Of a DNA stretch of 33,441 bases, positions 24,262 to 31,658 are shown piece after piece; position 1 is the stretch's first letter; each line of letters opens with the position of its first letter. The stretch covers positions 1 through 33,441 of the forward strand of contig DYHB01000019.1 of assembly GCA_020724415.1 (NCBI GenBank), in the 5' to 3' direction. Below the pieces are notes generated by a model. That model made no database searches, was not told the origin of the DNA, and saw only the letters and a program-made list of their open reading frames with translations. Position numbers and translations under genes: made by a program. This DNA comes from Thiobacillus sp. (GTDB lineage: Bacteria; Pseudomonadota; Gammaproteobacteria; Burkholderiales; Thiobacillaceae).

Positions 24262-26649
24262 TCAGTCAGGCCAGGTCCACTGGTCCACTTCGGGTAGATC
24301 GACACCGTGCTCATAGGCATGGTGACGGCATTCGATTTGCCTGTCCCGCAGCCGCTCCTTCACATGAGCACCCGCAACGTGGAGTTCGGGTAGGCGGTCG
24401 ATGACATCAATGGCCAGGGAGAACCGGTCAATCTCGTTCTGGATGGCCAGTTCCAGTGGCGTGTTGATGCTGCCCTTTTCCTTGTAACCGCGTACGTGCA
24501 GGTTCTTGTGGTTGGTGCGCCGGTAGGTCAGGCGGTGTATCAACCACGGGTAGCCGTGGAAATTGAAGATGATGGGCCGATCTACCGTGAACAGGCTGTC
24601 GAAGTCCTTGTCGGACAGGCCGTGGGGATGCTCCGACGTGGGGGTCAGCTTGTACAGGTCCACCACGTTCACGAAGCGAATCTTCAGGTCCGGAAAGTGT
24701 TCCCGCAGCAGCACGGTGGCTGCCAGGGCTTCCTTGGTGGGGATGTCGCCGCACCCCACCATGACCACGTCCGGCTCGCTGCCCGCGTCGTTGCTGGCCC
24801 AGTCCCAGATTCCGATGCCCTTGGTGCAGTGCTTGATGGCCGCATCCATGTCCAGGTACTGCAAGTGCTTCTGTTTGTCGCAGACGATGACGTTGATGTA
24901 ATCGGTGCTTTGCAGGCAATGGTTGGCCACGCAGAGCAGGGTGTTCACGTCAGGTGGCAGGTAGATGCGCGTCACCTGGGGTGATTTGTTCACGACCACG
25001 TCCAGGAAGCCCGGGTCCTGGTGGGTGAAGCCGTTATGGTCCTGGCGCCAGACCGTGGAGGTGATGAGCAGGTTGAGGGATGACATTGGCGCCCGCCAGG
25101 GAATCTCGGTCGACATGGCCAGCCACTTGGCATGCTGGTTGAACATGGAGTCGATGACGTGGACGAAGGCCTCGTAGGTGGAGAAGAAGCCATGACGGCC
25201 CGTCAGCAGATAGCCTTCCAGCCAGCCTTCCAGAGTATGCTCGGACAACATTTCCATGACCCGACCGTCCGGCGACAGCTCGCTTCCGTCCAGGTCTTCC
25301 GGCAGCATGTCGGCCAGCCAGGTTTTCTTGCTCACGGCATAGATGTCATCCAGCTTGTTGGAGGTATTCTCGTCCGGCCCGAAAACCCTGAAGCTGTCCA
25401 TGTTGCCGGCCATGATGTCCCTCAGGAAGCGGCCCAGAGGACGCGTGTTCTCCGCCACGTCCCGTCCGGGCCGGGCTACCTGGGCGGCAAAACTGCGGAA
25501 GTCCGGCATGCGCAGGGCCTTGCGCAGCAGACCGCCGTTGGCATGGGGGTTGGCGCTCATGCGACGCATGGCCTTGGGGGCCAGGGCCTTCAGCTCCGGC
25601 ACCAGACGACCTTCGTCGTCGAACAAGGTCTCCGGGTGGTAACCGCGCAGCCAGGCTTCCAGTTTGGCCAGGTTGTCCGGGTTGCTGCGCACGTCGCCCA
25701 TGGGCACCTGATGGGCGCGCCAGAAGCCTTCCACCTTGCGGCCATTGACTTCCTTGGGGCCGGTCCATCCTTTGGGCGTGCGCAGTACGATCATGGGCCA
25801 GCGGGGACGCACGGGGTTGCCGCTCAGGCGGGCTTCGGCCTGGAGCCGGCGAATCTCCAGCACACATTCTTCCAGTACGGCGGCCATGCGGCGGTGCATC
25901 TCGTCGGGGTCACTGCCCTCCACGAAATGGGGGGTCCAGCCATAGCCCAGAAACAGGGCATCCAGCTCCTCGTGGCTGATCCGGGACAGGATGGTTGGGT
26001 TGTTGATCTTGTAGCCGTTCAGGTGAAGGATGGGCAATACAGCACCGTCCCGGATCGGGTTCAGGAACTTGTTGGAATGCCAGGAGGTGGCCAGTGGCGC
26101 GGTCTCGGATTCGCCGTCTCCCACCATCACGGTGACGATCAGGTCCGGGTTGTCATAGGCAGCACCAAAGGCATGGGAGATGGAATAGCCCAGTTCGCCG
26201 CCCTCGTGGATGGAGCCCGGGGTCTCCGGCGTACAGTGGCTGCCAATGCCGCCCGGGAAGGAGAACTCCTTGAAGAACAGCTTCAGGCCCTCTTCATCCT
26301 CCCCCTTGTTGGGATAGATCTCGGAATAGGTGCCTTCCAGGTAGACCGGTGCCAGCACGCCAGGGGCCCCGTGGCCCGGGCCCGCCAGAAAGATGGCATT
26401 CAGGTCATGCTTGTTGATCAGCCGGTTCATGTGCACATAGCCGAAGGCCAGGCCGGGGCTGGCGCCCCAATGGCCCAGCAGGCGGTTCTTGATGTGCTCG
26501 ACCCGCAGCGGTTCCCGCAACAGTGGGTTGTCGCGCAGGTAAATCATGCCGGCAGCCAGGTAATTGCAGGCCCGCCAGTAGCCGTCGATCAGTCGCAGTT
26601 CTTCATCGTCCAGGGGGATAGCATAGAGGGCGTTGTCGGCGTGACCCAT
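24262..26649 (-). CDS. xfp: Phosphoketolase (xylulose 5-phosphate/fructose 6-phosphate)
   Basis: This 795-residue thiamine-diphosphate enzyme has typical phosphoketolase length. It splits xylulose 5-phosphate (and often fructose 6-phosphate) with phosphate to acetyl-phosphate plus glyceraldehyde 3-phosphate (or erythrose 4-phosphate). Motifs include [10 protein letters not shown], the ThDP/metal-binding [22 protein letters not shown] region, the [20 protein letters not shown] segment, the [12 protein letters not shown] signature of the pyrimidine domain and the C-terminal [20 protein letters not shown] 26649 is preceded by AAGGAG with 8 bases between; an upstream extension of 17 codons has no support. 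ackA lies 111 bp upstream and glgP 16 bp downstream. Whether it prefers xylulose or fructose phosphate cannot be told from sequence alone. Confidence 0.96.
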   Translation of the reverse strand: MGHADNALYAIPLDDEELRLIDGYWRACNYLAAGMIYLRDNPLLREPLRVEHIKNRLLGHWGASPGLAFGYVHMNRLINKHDLNAIFLAGPGHGAPGVLAPVYLEGTYSEIYPNKGEDEEGLKLFFKEFSFPGGIGSHCTPETPGSIHEGGELGYSISHAFGAAYDNPDLIVTVMVGDGESETAPLATSWHSNKFLNPIRDGAVLPILHLNGYKINNPTILSRISHEELDALFLGYGWTPHFVEGSDPDEMHRRMAAVLEECVLEIRRLQAEARLSGNPVRPRWPMIVLRTPKGWTGPKEVNGRKVEGFWRAHQVPMGDVRSNPDNLAKLEAWLRGYHPETLFDDEGRLVPELKALAPKAMRRMSANPHANGGLLRKALRMPDFRSFAAQVARPGRDVAENTRPLGRFLRDIMAGNMDSFRVFGPDENTSNKLDDIYAVSKKTWLADMLPEDLDGSELSPDGRVMEMLSEHTLEGWLEGYLLTGRHGFFSTYEAFVHVIDSMFNQHAKWLAMSTEIPWRAPMSSLNLLITSTVWRQDHNGFTHQDPGFLDVVVNKSPQVTRIYLPPDVNTLLCVANHCLQSTDYINVIVCDKQKHLQYLDMDAAIKHCTKGIGIWDWASNDAGSEPDVVMVGCGDIPTKEALAATVLLREHFPDLKIRFVNVVDLYKLTPTSEHPHGLSDKDFDSLFTVDRPIIFNFHGYPWLIHRLTYRRTNHKNLHVRGYKEKGSINTPLELAIQNEIDRFSLAIDVIDRLPELHVAGAHVKERLRDRQIECRHHAYEHGVDLPEVDQWTWPD

Positions 26650-26760
26650 GGCGAGGCTCCTTGTACTGGATGGTGACCCGAACCAATCTACCCCCGCCAT
26701 ATGAAAGTTAGGTTTCGCCTATTGGACAGGTTTGTGAAGGCGGTGGTGAGGGCAGGGCGG

Positions 26761-27984
26761 TTACGTCATGGAAGTGCCGGCACCCTCTTGGGGCAGGGTT
26801 TGATCCAGCATGGCCCAGGTATCCCGGGCAATGGTCCACTCTTCCCGGGTGGGGATGACCCATACGGGAATACGGGATGGCGTGCGGTGGATGGCCCCCT
26901 CGAGGCCTACCATAGTTGTGTTGAGTTGGGCATCCAGGGCGATGCCAAACAGTTCCTCCAGGTTTTGGCATACCGCCGCCCGGATGTCGGGGGCATGCTC
27001 CCCCACCCCGCCAGAGAAGACGATGGCGTCGGCCCGACCCAGGATGGCCAGGTAGGCACCCAGATACTTCCGGATGCGATGGATGTAGACGTCGAAGGCC
27101 AGTCCAGCCGCCGCATCGCCCTTCGCCCGGGCAGCCAGGACCTGGCGCATATCGGCCAGGCCGCACAGGCCTTTGAGGCCACTGTCCCGGTTCAGTGCGT
27201 CGGCCACCTGGATGGAGTCCAGGCCGGCCAGGCGCTCCAGATGGGCCGCAAGTGTGGGGTCCACGTCGCCGGATCGGGTAGCCATGACCAGGCCCTCGGC
27301 CGGAGACAAACCCATGGAGGTCTCGACGCAACGGCCCCGGGCCACGGCACTGATGCTGGCGCCATGGCCCAGATGGAGTAGCACCAGATGGACGTCTTCC
27401 TGATTGCGCTGAAGCAAGTGGGCAGCCCGTTCGGTCAGGTAGCCATGGGATATGCCATGGAAACCATAGCGCCGGACCCCCCATTGCCGGTGCCAGGCGT
27501 CGGGTATTGCATAGCGTGCGGCATGTTCGGGCAGGCTGGCATGGAAGGCGGTATCGAACACCGCCACCTGGGGAATGCCGGGGTAACGCTCCAGACAGGC
27601 ACGTATGCCGGCCAGATTGGCGGGCGCATGAAGGGGCGCCAGGGGGGCCGTGTCCTCAAGGGTTGTCAGGACGTCGTTGGTGATCAGTGTCGGCTCCCGG
27701 AAGTGCCGGCCCCCGTGCACTACCCGGTGACCGACGACATCCCATGCGAGCCCGGCTGACTGGAGATCATCCAGCACTCGGGCCAGAGCAGCCAAATGGT
27801 CGGCCAGATCCACTTGCTGTCGTGGCAGGGACCGGAGCGGGTCACCCCATTCCTGTACCAGAAGACTGTCGCCCAGCCCGATGCGCTCGGCCATGCCCCA
27901 GGCCAGCAGGGTGCCGTCAGGCATGGCAAACACCTGATATTTCAGCGACGAACTCCCACTATTGAGCACCAGCACGTTGGCCAT
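26761..27984 (-). CDS. ackA: Acetate kinase
   Basis: This 407-residue cytoplasmic enzyme interconverts acetyl-phosphate plus ADP with acetate plus ATP. It has the ASKHA-type phosphate loop LNSGSSSLKYQVF, the arginine/His motif GHRVVHGG, the catalytic Asp/His region FDTAFH (143-148), RRYGFHGISH, and TSMGLSPAEGLVMATRSGD. One oddity is HLGHGAS at 204-210, where the canonical sequence is HLGNG: Asn is replaced by His207. In this operon the acetyl-phosphate would come from the phosphoketolase encoded 111 bp downstream; no phosphotransacetylase gene is in the window. The ATG at 27984 has only a weak ribosome-binding site (AGGG, 11 bases away). It is divergent from the glycosyltransferase, with 191 bp between starts and no convincing promoter consensus there. 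Confidence 0.96.
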   Translation of the reverse strand: MANVLVLNSGSSSLKYQVFAMPDGTLLAWGMAERIGLGDSLLVQEWGDPLRSLPRQQVDLADHLAALARVLDDLQSAGLAWDVVGHRVVHGGRHFREPTLITNDVLTTLEDTAPLAPLHAPANLAGIRACLERYPGIPQVAVFDTAFHASLPEHAARYAIPDAWHRQWGVRRYGFHGISHGYLTERAAHLLQRNQEDVHLVLLHLGHGASISAVARGRCVETSMGLSPAEGLVMATRSGDVDPTLAAHLERLAGLDSIQVADALNRDSGLKGLCGLADMRQVLAARAKGDAAAGLAFDVYIHRIRKYLGAYLAILGRADAIVFSGGVGEHAPDIRAAVCQNLEELFGIALDAQLNTTMVGLEGAIHRTPSRIPVWVIPTREEWTIARDTWAMLDQTLPQEGAGTSMT

Positions 27985-28175
27985 GATTGCGATCGCCCTT
28001 CCATTCCAATCTGATGAGTGTCCCCAGCCTAGGGCAAAATCGTGACGGGCGTACGAATGCCCTGGCCTGGGTGCTCCCTTGGCAAGCGCATCAGGCCTCT
28101 GTTCGAACCCAAGTACGGGGGCGTCGGCGTATCATCCGGGACGGCTGCCGGCGGCCCATTTTCCGAGAGGGCAAT

Positions 28176-29465
28176 GTGACATCTCCAGTGCCAGAATTGG
28201 TCATCGACCTGCATGCTGCCGCGTCGTCCTACACCGGCCAGGGCGTTTCTGTGCGGGGCTATCTGCATTACCTGACCCGACGCAACCTGGCCATCAGGCT
28301 CCATGACATGAGCCCCGGCGGTGGTCGGGAGAATTTCGATCCGCGCTTCGCCGTCCTGGCGGAGACACCCCTGGATGCCCCGGCCCCGGGGGTATGGATC
28401 CATGTGGGCGGAGGCGGTGACCTGCCGCCCTGGCTCGACCAGTACCGGGCCGGGACCCAGGCGGCCGGTCGGGCGGCGGCCTATCATCTGTGGTGGGAAT
28501 TGCCGGTGTTGCACCCGGAGGTGGTGGCCCGGCTGGACCGGTTCGACGCGGTGATCGCCTCCACCCATTTCATTGCCGAGGTCGCCCGCCGTCACCTGCG
28601 CCACGCCCGGGTGATCCATGCGCCCCAGCCCCTGATCATGGCCGAGGCCCCGCGTCCAATGCCTGACCGGGCGGGATTCGGCATTCCCGACGGGGTGTTT
28701 GCAATCTTGTTCAGCTTCGATCCGGTCAGCGATACCCGGCGCAAGAATCCGGAGGGCGTCTTGCAGGCCTTCCGCCTGGCCAGGCAACAGGCGCCCCGCC
28801 TCCATCTGGTGGTCAAGCTCATGTTGCCCCGGGCCGGCAGACTGGCGCCGGGACCGGCCATGGCCGAGTTCCTGGAGGCGGCGCGCCTGGACCCGGGCAT
28901 CACCCTGATCGAGGCCGCCCTGGAGGAGGCCGCATTGCACCGGCTGCATGTCAGTTGCGACGCCTACATCTCCCTGCATCGGGCCGAGGGCCTGGGCCTG
29001 GGCATGCTGGAGGCCATGCATCTGGGCGTTCCCGTGGTGGCCACCGGCTATTCCGGCAACATGAGCTTCATGGACGAGGAGAGCGCCTGCCTGGTGCCTT
29101 ACCAGACCGTGCCCCTGCCCCCGGTGGAAACGGCCGCCTACCAGGCCGTGGCGGCGTTTGGGCCCACCTGGGCGGAGCCGGATGTGGCCGCGGCCGCCGA
29201 TCACCTGGTCCGCTTGGCTTCGGACCCCGGCTACTGCCGCCAGCGTGGCGAAGCCGGTGCCCGGTCAGCCGCTGCCTGGCAACGGGAAGCCGAGGCCCTG
29301 GCCTGGCTGGAGCCCCTGCGCGCCCTGGCCCTGGCCCGGCAAGGGGGTGGACCTGTGGACAAGGGTGACCGTCCACCCGGTGAGCGTCAACCTGGTGAAC
29401 GTCCACTCGGTGAGCGTCCACTCGGTGAGCGTCCCTTCGGCGCCCGGCTCTTCGGCTATGTCTGA
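28176..29465 (+). CDS. GT4-type glycosyltransferase with repetitive C-terminal tail
   Basis: This 429-residue soluble or membrane-associated glycosyltransferase moves a sugar from a nucleotide donor onto a glycan. The GT-B fold shows the donor-site EX7E motif Glu271-Glu279 (HRAEGLGLGMLEAMHLG) followed by GVPVVATGYSGN. The start is GTG 28176, with GAGAGGG a few bases upstream; the frame is open further upstream, but that region is divergent promoter space. The last 35 residues are a proline/glycine/charged tail built from a 15-bp DNA repeat (GERPL-type units) and are probably not part of the enzyme fold. Its stop overlaps the gmd start by 8 bp, so both likely serve one polysaccharide. The donor and acceptor are unknown; GDP-linked deoxysugars are a reasonable guess because of gmd. 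Confidence 0.9.
   Translation: MTSPVPELVIDLHAAASSYTGQGVSVRGYLHYLTRRNLAIRLHDMSPGGGRENFDPRFAVLAETPLDAPAPGVWIHVGGGGDLPPWLDQYRAGTQAAGRAAAYHLWWELPVLHPEVVARLDRFDAVIASTHFIAEVARRHLRHARVIHAPQPLIMAEAPRPMPDRAGFGIPDGVFAILFSFDPVSDTRRKNPEGVLQAFRLARQQAPRLHLVVKLMLPRAGRLAPGPAMAEFLEAARLDPGITLIEAALEEAALHRLHVSCDAYISLHRAEGLGLGMLEAMHLGVPVVATGYSGNMSFMDEESACLVPYQTVPLPPVETAAYQAVAAFGPTWAEPDVAAAADHLVRLASDPGYCRQRGEAGARSAAAWQREAEALAWLEPLRALALARQGGGPVDKGDRPPGERQPGERPLGERPLGERPFGARLFGYV
29371..29445 (+). repeat. 15-bp tandem repeat inside the glycosyltransferase
   Basis: Five 15-bp units begin at 29371, 29386, 29401, 29416 and 29431. Units three and four are identical (GTCCACTCGGTGAGC); the others differ at two to several bases, and the fifth is the most degenerate. 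In the coding frame they give (R)PPGE, RQPGE, RPLGE, RPLGE, RPFGA. Because 15 is a multiple of three, copy number can change without breaking the frame. Confidence 0.92.
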
Positions 29466-30519
29466 CCCCGTGACAGCCTTCAGCGCAACCCCCGTCCGGC
29501 GCCGGGCCCTGATTGCCGGTATCACCGGCCAGGATGGGGCCTATCTGGCCCAGTGGCTGCTGCACCAGGGCTATGAGGTCACCGGCCTGCACCGGCGTGT
29601 CAGCACCCCCAATCTCTGGCGCCTGGCGTCCCTGGGTCTGGTGGATCATCCCCAACTGCTCCTGGTGGGGTGCGACATCACCGACCTGTCCGCCACCCTG
29701 CGCCTGATGGAGTCCGTGCAACCGGACGAGGTGTACAACCTGGCCGGGCAGAGCTCGGTGGGGGCTTCCTTCGACCAGCCCCTGACCACCCTGGAGATCA
29801 ATGCCCTGGGCACCGCTCACCTCCTGGAAAGCGTGCGGTCCACGGCGCCCAGGGCCCGTTATGTCCAGGCCTCCAGCAGCGAGATGTTCGGCCTGGTGAC
29901 GAAGTCGCCCCAGGATGAGTCGACGCCGTTTCACCCCCGCAGCCCCTATGGGATATCCAAGCTGGCGGCCCACTGGCTCACCATCAACTACCGGGAAGCC
30001 CATGGCTTGCATGCCTGTTGCGGCATCCTGTTCAACCATGAATCGCCCCTGCGGGGGCTGGAATTCGTCACTCGCAAGATCAGCCACGGCATGGCCGCCC
30101 TGGCCCGGGGAGAGGATATTCCCTTGCGCCTGGGCAACCTGGATGCCCGGCGCGACTGGGGCCATGCCGCCGAATATGTCCAGGGCCTGTGGCGCATGCT
30201 CCAGCATCCCGAGCCCAGGGAGTTCGTTCTGGCCACCGGCCATAGCCTGACGGTGCGGGGGTTCCTGGTGGCCGCAGCGCGCCGGGCGGGTTTCGAGCCG
30301 GTATCGGATGGCCAGGCCACGGAGGAACAACTGTGCGATGCCAACACCGGACGGCTCCTGGCCCGGGTGGACCCGGCCCTGTATCGCCCGGCGGAAGTGG
30401 ACGAGGTGCGCGGCAACGCTCGCCTGGCCGCCGATCTCCTGGGCTGGCGCCCGACGCTGCTGGCGGAGGCCCTGGCCGAAGAGATGGTGGCGGCAGACCT
30501 GGTCCGTGCGACACCCTAG
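29458..30519 (+). CDS. gmd: GDP-mannose 4,6-dehydratase
   Basis: This 353-residue extended SDR converts GDP-mannose to GDP-4-keto-6-deoxymannose, the precursor of GDP-fucose, GDP-rhamnose and related sugars. It has the NAD(P)-binding GITGQDG (21-27), LHRRVSTPN, the catalytic Ser/Glu region ASSSEMFG, Tyr164 and Lys168 in SPYGISK, and the family signature FNHESPLRGLEFVTRKI. No partner reductase (rmd, fcl) is in the window. The ATG at 29458 overlaps the glycosyltransferase stop by 8 bp, and the frame's longer upstream part is antisense-like sequence inside that gene. Residue positions of the active site agree with the family. It is followed by a convergent hydrolase gene, with two REP-like palindromes between. 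Confidence 0.93.
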   Translation: MSDPVTAFSATPVRRRALIAGITGQDGAYLAQWLLHQGYEVTGLHRRVSTPNLWRLASLGLVDHPQLLLVGCDITDLSATLRLMESVQPDEVYNLAGQSSVGASFDQPLTTLEINALGTAHLLESVRSTAPRARYVQASSSEMFGLVTKSPQDESTPFHPRSPYGISKLAAHWLTINYREAHGLHACCGILFNHESPLRGLEFVTRKISHGMAALARGEDIPLRLGNLDARRDWGHAAEYVQGLWRMLQHPEPREFVLATGHSLTVRGFLVAAARRAGFEPVSDGQATEEQLCDANTGRLLARVDPALYRPAEVDEVRGNARLAADLLGWRPTLLAEALAEEMVAADLVRATP

Positions 30520-30554
30520 GCCCGAGATGCTGGGCCCGCTCTCTGGCCTTCTCT

Positions 30555-30656
30555 GTGGGGCCGGCTTCAGCCGGCCAACGTTCCCGATCCGATGTAGACG
30601 CACCCCCAGGACGTGGCTTGGGGCATGGGTGTTGGCGGGCTGAACCCCGCCCCACC
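30555..30656. repeat. Mirrored pair of REP-like palindromes (BIME-like)
   Basis: The first copy is GGCCGGC (30559-30565), loop TTCA, GCCGGCC (30570-30576), preceded by TGTGG. The second is inverted: on the minus strand GTGGGGCGGGGTTCAGCCC spans about 30654-30636, with stem GGCGGG (30634-30639) and CCCGCC (30646-30651). They face each other across about 55 bp in the 141-bp space between the convergent gmd and hydrolase genes. The first copy is also shared with 11952-11973. Confidence 0.75.
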
Positions 30657-30660
30657 GTAT

Positions 30661-31572
30661 TCAGGCACCTGTCGTGACCCTGGGGGCACCGGTGGCCATG
30701 AAATCCCGGACGGCCGCCAGGCACTCTTCCGGGGCGTCCAGCCAAAGGAAGTGACCGCAACGGGGGATGCGCACCACCTCGGCCTGGGGCAACAGCGTCT
30801 GCCAGCGGGCCAGTTCCTTGGTCCGGAAGGCGATGTCGTTTTCCGGCCAAAGGAATCGGACTGGTCCCTTGAAGCTGGGAATACCCTGTTCCAGACCGGC
30901 CAGGAAGGTCCGGCTGCCAGTGATGGCGCCCGGAAAGACATGCATGGGTCGGCGTGCGGCCCGATCCCGGAAGGGGGCCCGGTAGAGGTCCAGTTCCTCC
31001 CCGGCCAGTTTTCGTCGGCGCATGGAGGTAGGCATGATGCCGTTGATGAAGATGGCGTGGCGATGGGCCAGATGGCGGCCGATGGGGCCGCCCAGCAGTC
31101 TGGAGAACCACTCGAAATGGAAATCGCCGTTCACCGGCCAGGCCCAGGTGTTGCCCAGGCACAGGCGGGTGATGCGCCCCTGGGTGGCCAGCATGCTGGC
31201 CAGGCCCACGGGGCCACCCCAGTCATGGGCCACCAGGGTGGCTTCCCGGAGGTCGAGTTGCTCCAGCAGGGCCGTGATCAGCCGGGCGTGGTCCTCGGGC
31301 AGGAAGGAGAACCCCGGCGGTGCCTGGGACAGGCCGAAACCGGCCAGGTCCACGGCGATACAGCGGTAGCTGTCCTTCAGACCGTCGATCAGGCCCCGGT
31401 AGAGGATGCTCCAGGTGGGGTTGCCGTGGAGCAGGAGGATAAGGGGCCCCCGGCCTTGGTCGATGTAGTGCAGCCGGGCCTGGCCGATCTGGGCGAAGCG
31501 GCTTTCGTAGGGAAAGGCTCCGGGCTTCAGGTCCAGCAGGGTTTCGGCATGGGTTGCGGAAGGATCGGCCAT
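30661..31572 (-). CDS. Alpha/beta-hydrolase, haloalkane dehalogenase-like
   Basis: This 303-residue cytoplasmic alpha/beta-hydrolase has the oxyanion/halide motif HGNPTW (49-54), nucleophile Asp117 in VAHDWGG followed by the tryptophan used for halide binding, an acid in WPENDIAF and catalytic His in CGHFLWLDAPEE. Asp rather than Ser as nucleophile with the adjacent Trp places it with haloalkane dehalogenases and relatives (epoxide hydrolases, fluoroacetate dehalogenases). In haloalkane dehalogenases Asn51 and the Trp after the nucleophile hold the halide, and both are present. Real substrate unknown. ATG 31572 is chosen; a TTG at 31587 is in frame, but GGAG lies just inside it. The gene is separated by a terminator from the upstream nucleotidase and converges on gmd. 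Confidence 0.9.
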   Translation of the reverse strand: MADPSATHAETLLDLKPGAFPYESRFAQIGQARLHYIDQGRGPLILLLHGNPTWSILYRGLIDGLKDSYRCIAVDLAGFGLSQAPPGFSFLPEDHARLITALLEQLDLREATLVAHDWGGPVGLASMLATQGRITRLCLGNTWAWPVNGDFHFEWFSRLLGGPIGRHLAHRHAIFINGIMPTSMRRRKLAGEELDLYRAPFRDRAARRPMHVFPGAITGSRTFLAGLEQGIPSFKGPVRFLWPENDIAFRTKELARWQTLLPQAEVVRIPRCGHFLWLDAPEECLAAVRDFMATGAPRVTTGA

Positions 31573-31613
31573 GGCGCGGGGCTCCAAAGTCGGATGACGG
31601 CGTCAGTCTAGCC

Positions 31614-31637
31614 AAAAAAAACCCCGCCGTAGCGGGG
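31614..31637 (-). terminator. Rho-independent terminator of the 5'-nucleotidase gene
   Basis: On the minus strand CCCCGC, loop TACG, GCGGGG is followed by a run of eight T (the A-run at 31614-31621). It lies 22 bp after the nucleotidase stop and before the dehalogenase-like gene. This is the best canonical terminator in the window. Confidence 0.9.
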
Positions 31638-31658
31638 TGGAGAGGCAAGCCCTGGGGG

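Noticed and set aside
28100-28130. GTTCGAACCC resembling a tRNA T-arm
   Set aside because: No acceptor, D or anticodon arm can be built around it, and the sequence lies in the ackA/glycosyltransferase promoter space.
27987-28175. Extended N-terminus of the glycosyltransferase from an ATG at 27987
   Set aside because: That start would sit 2 bp from the ackA start with no ribosome-binding site, and the added residues are unlike the GT fold. GTG 28176 has a GAGAGGG element.
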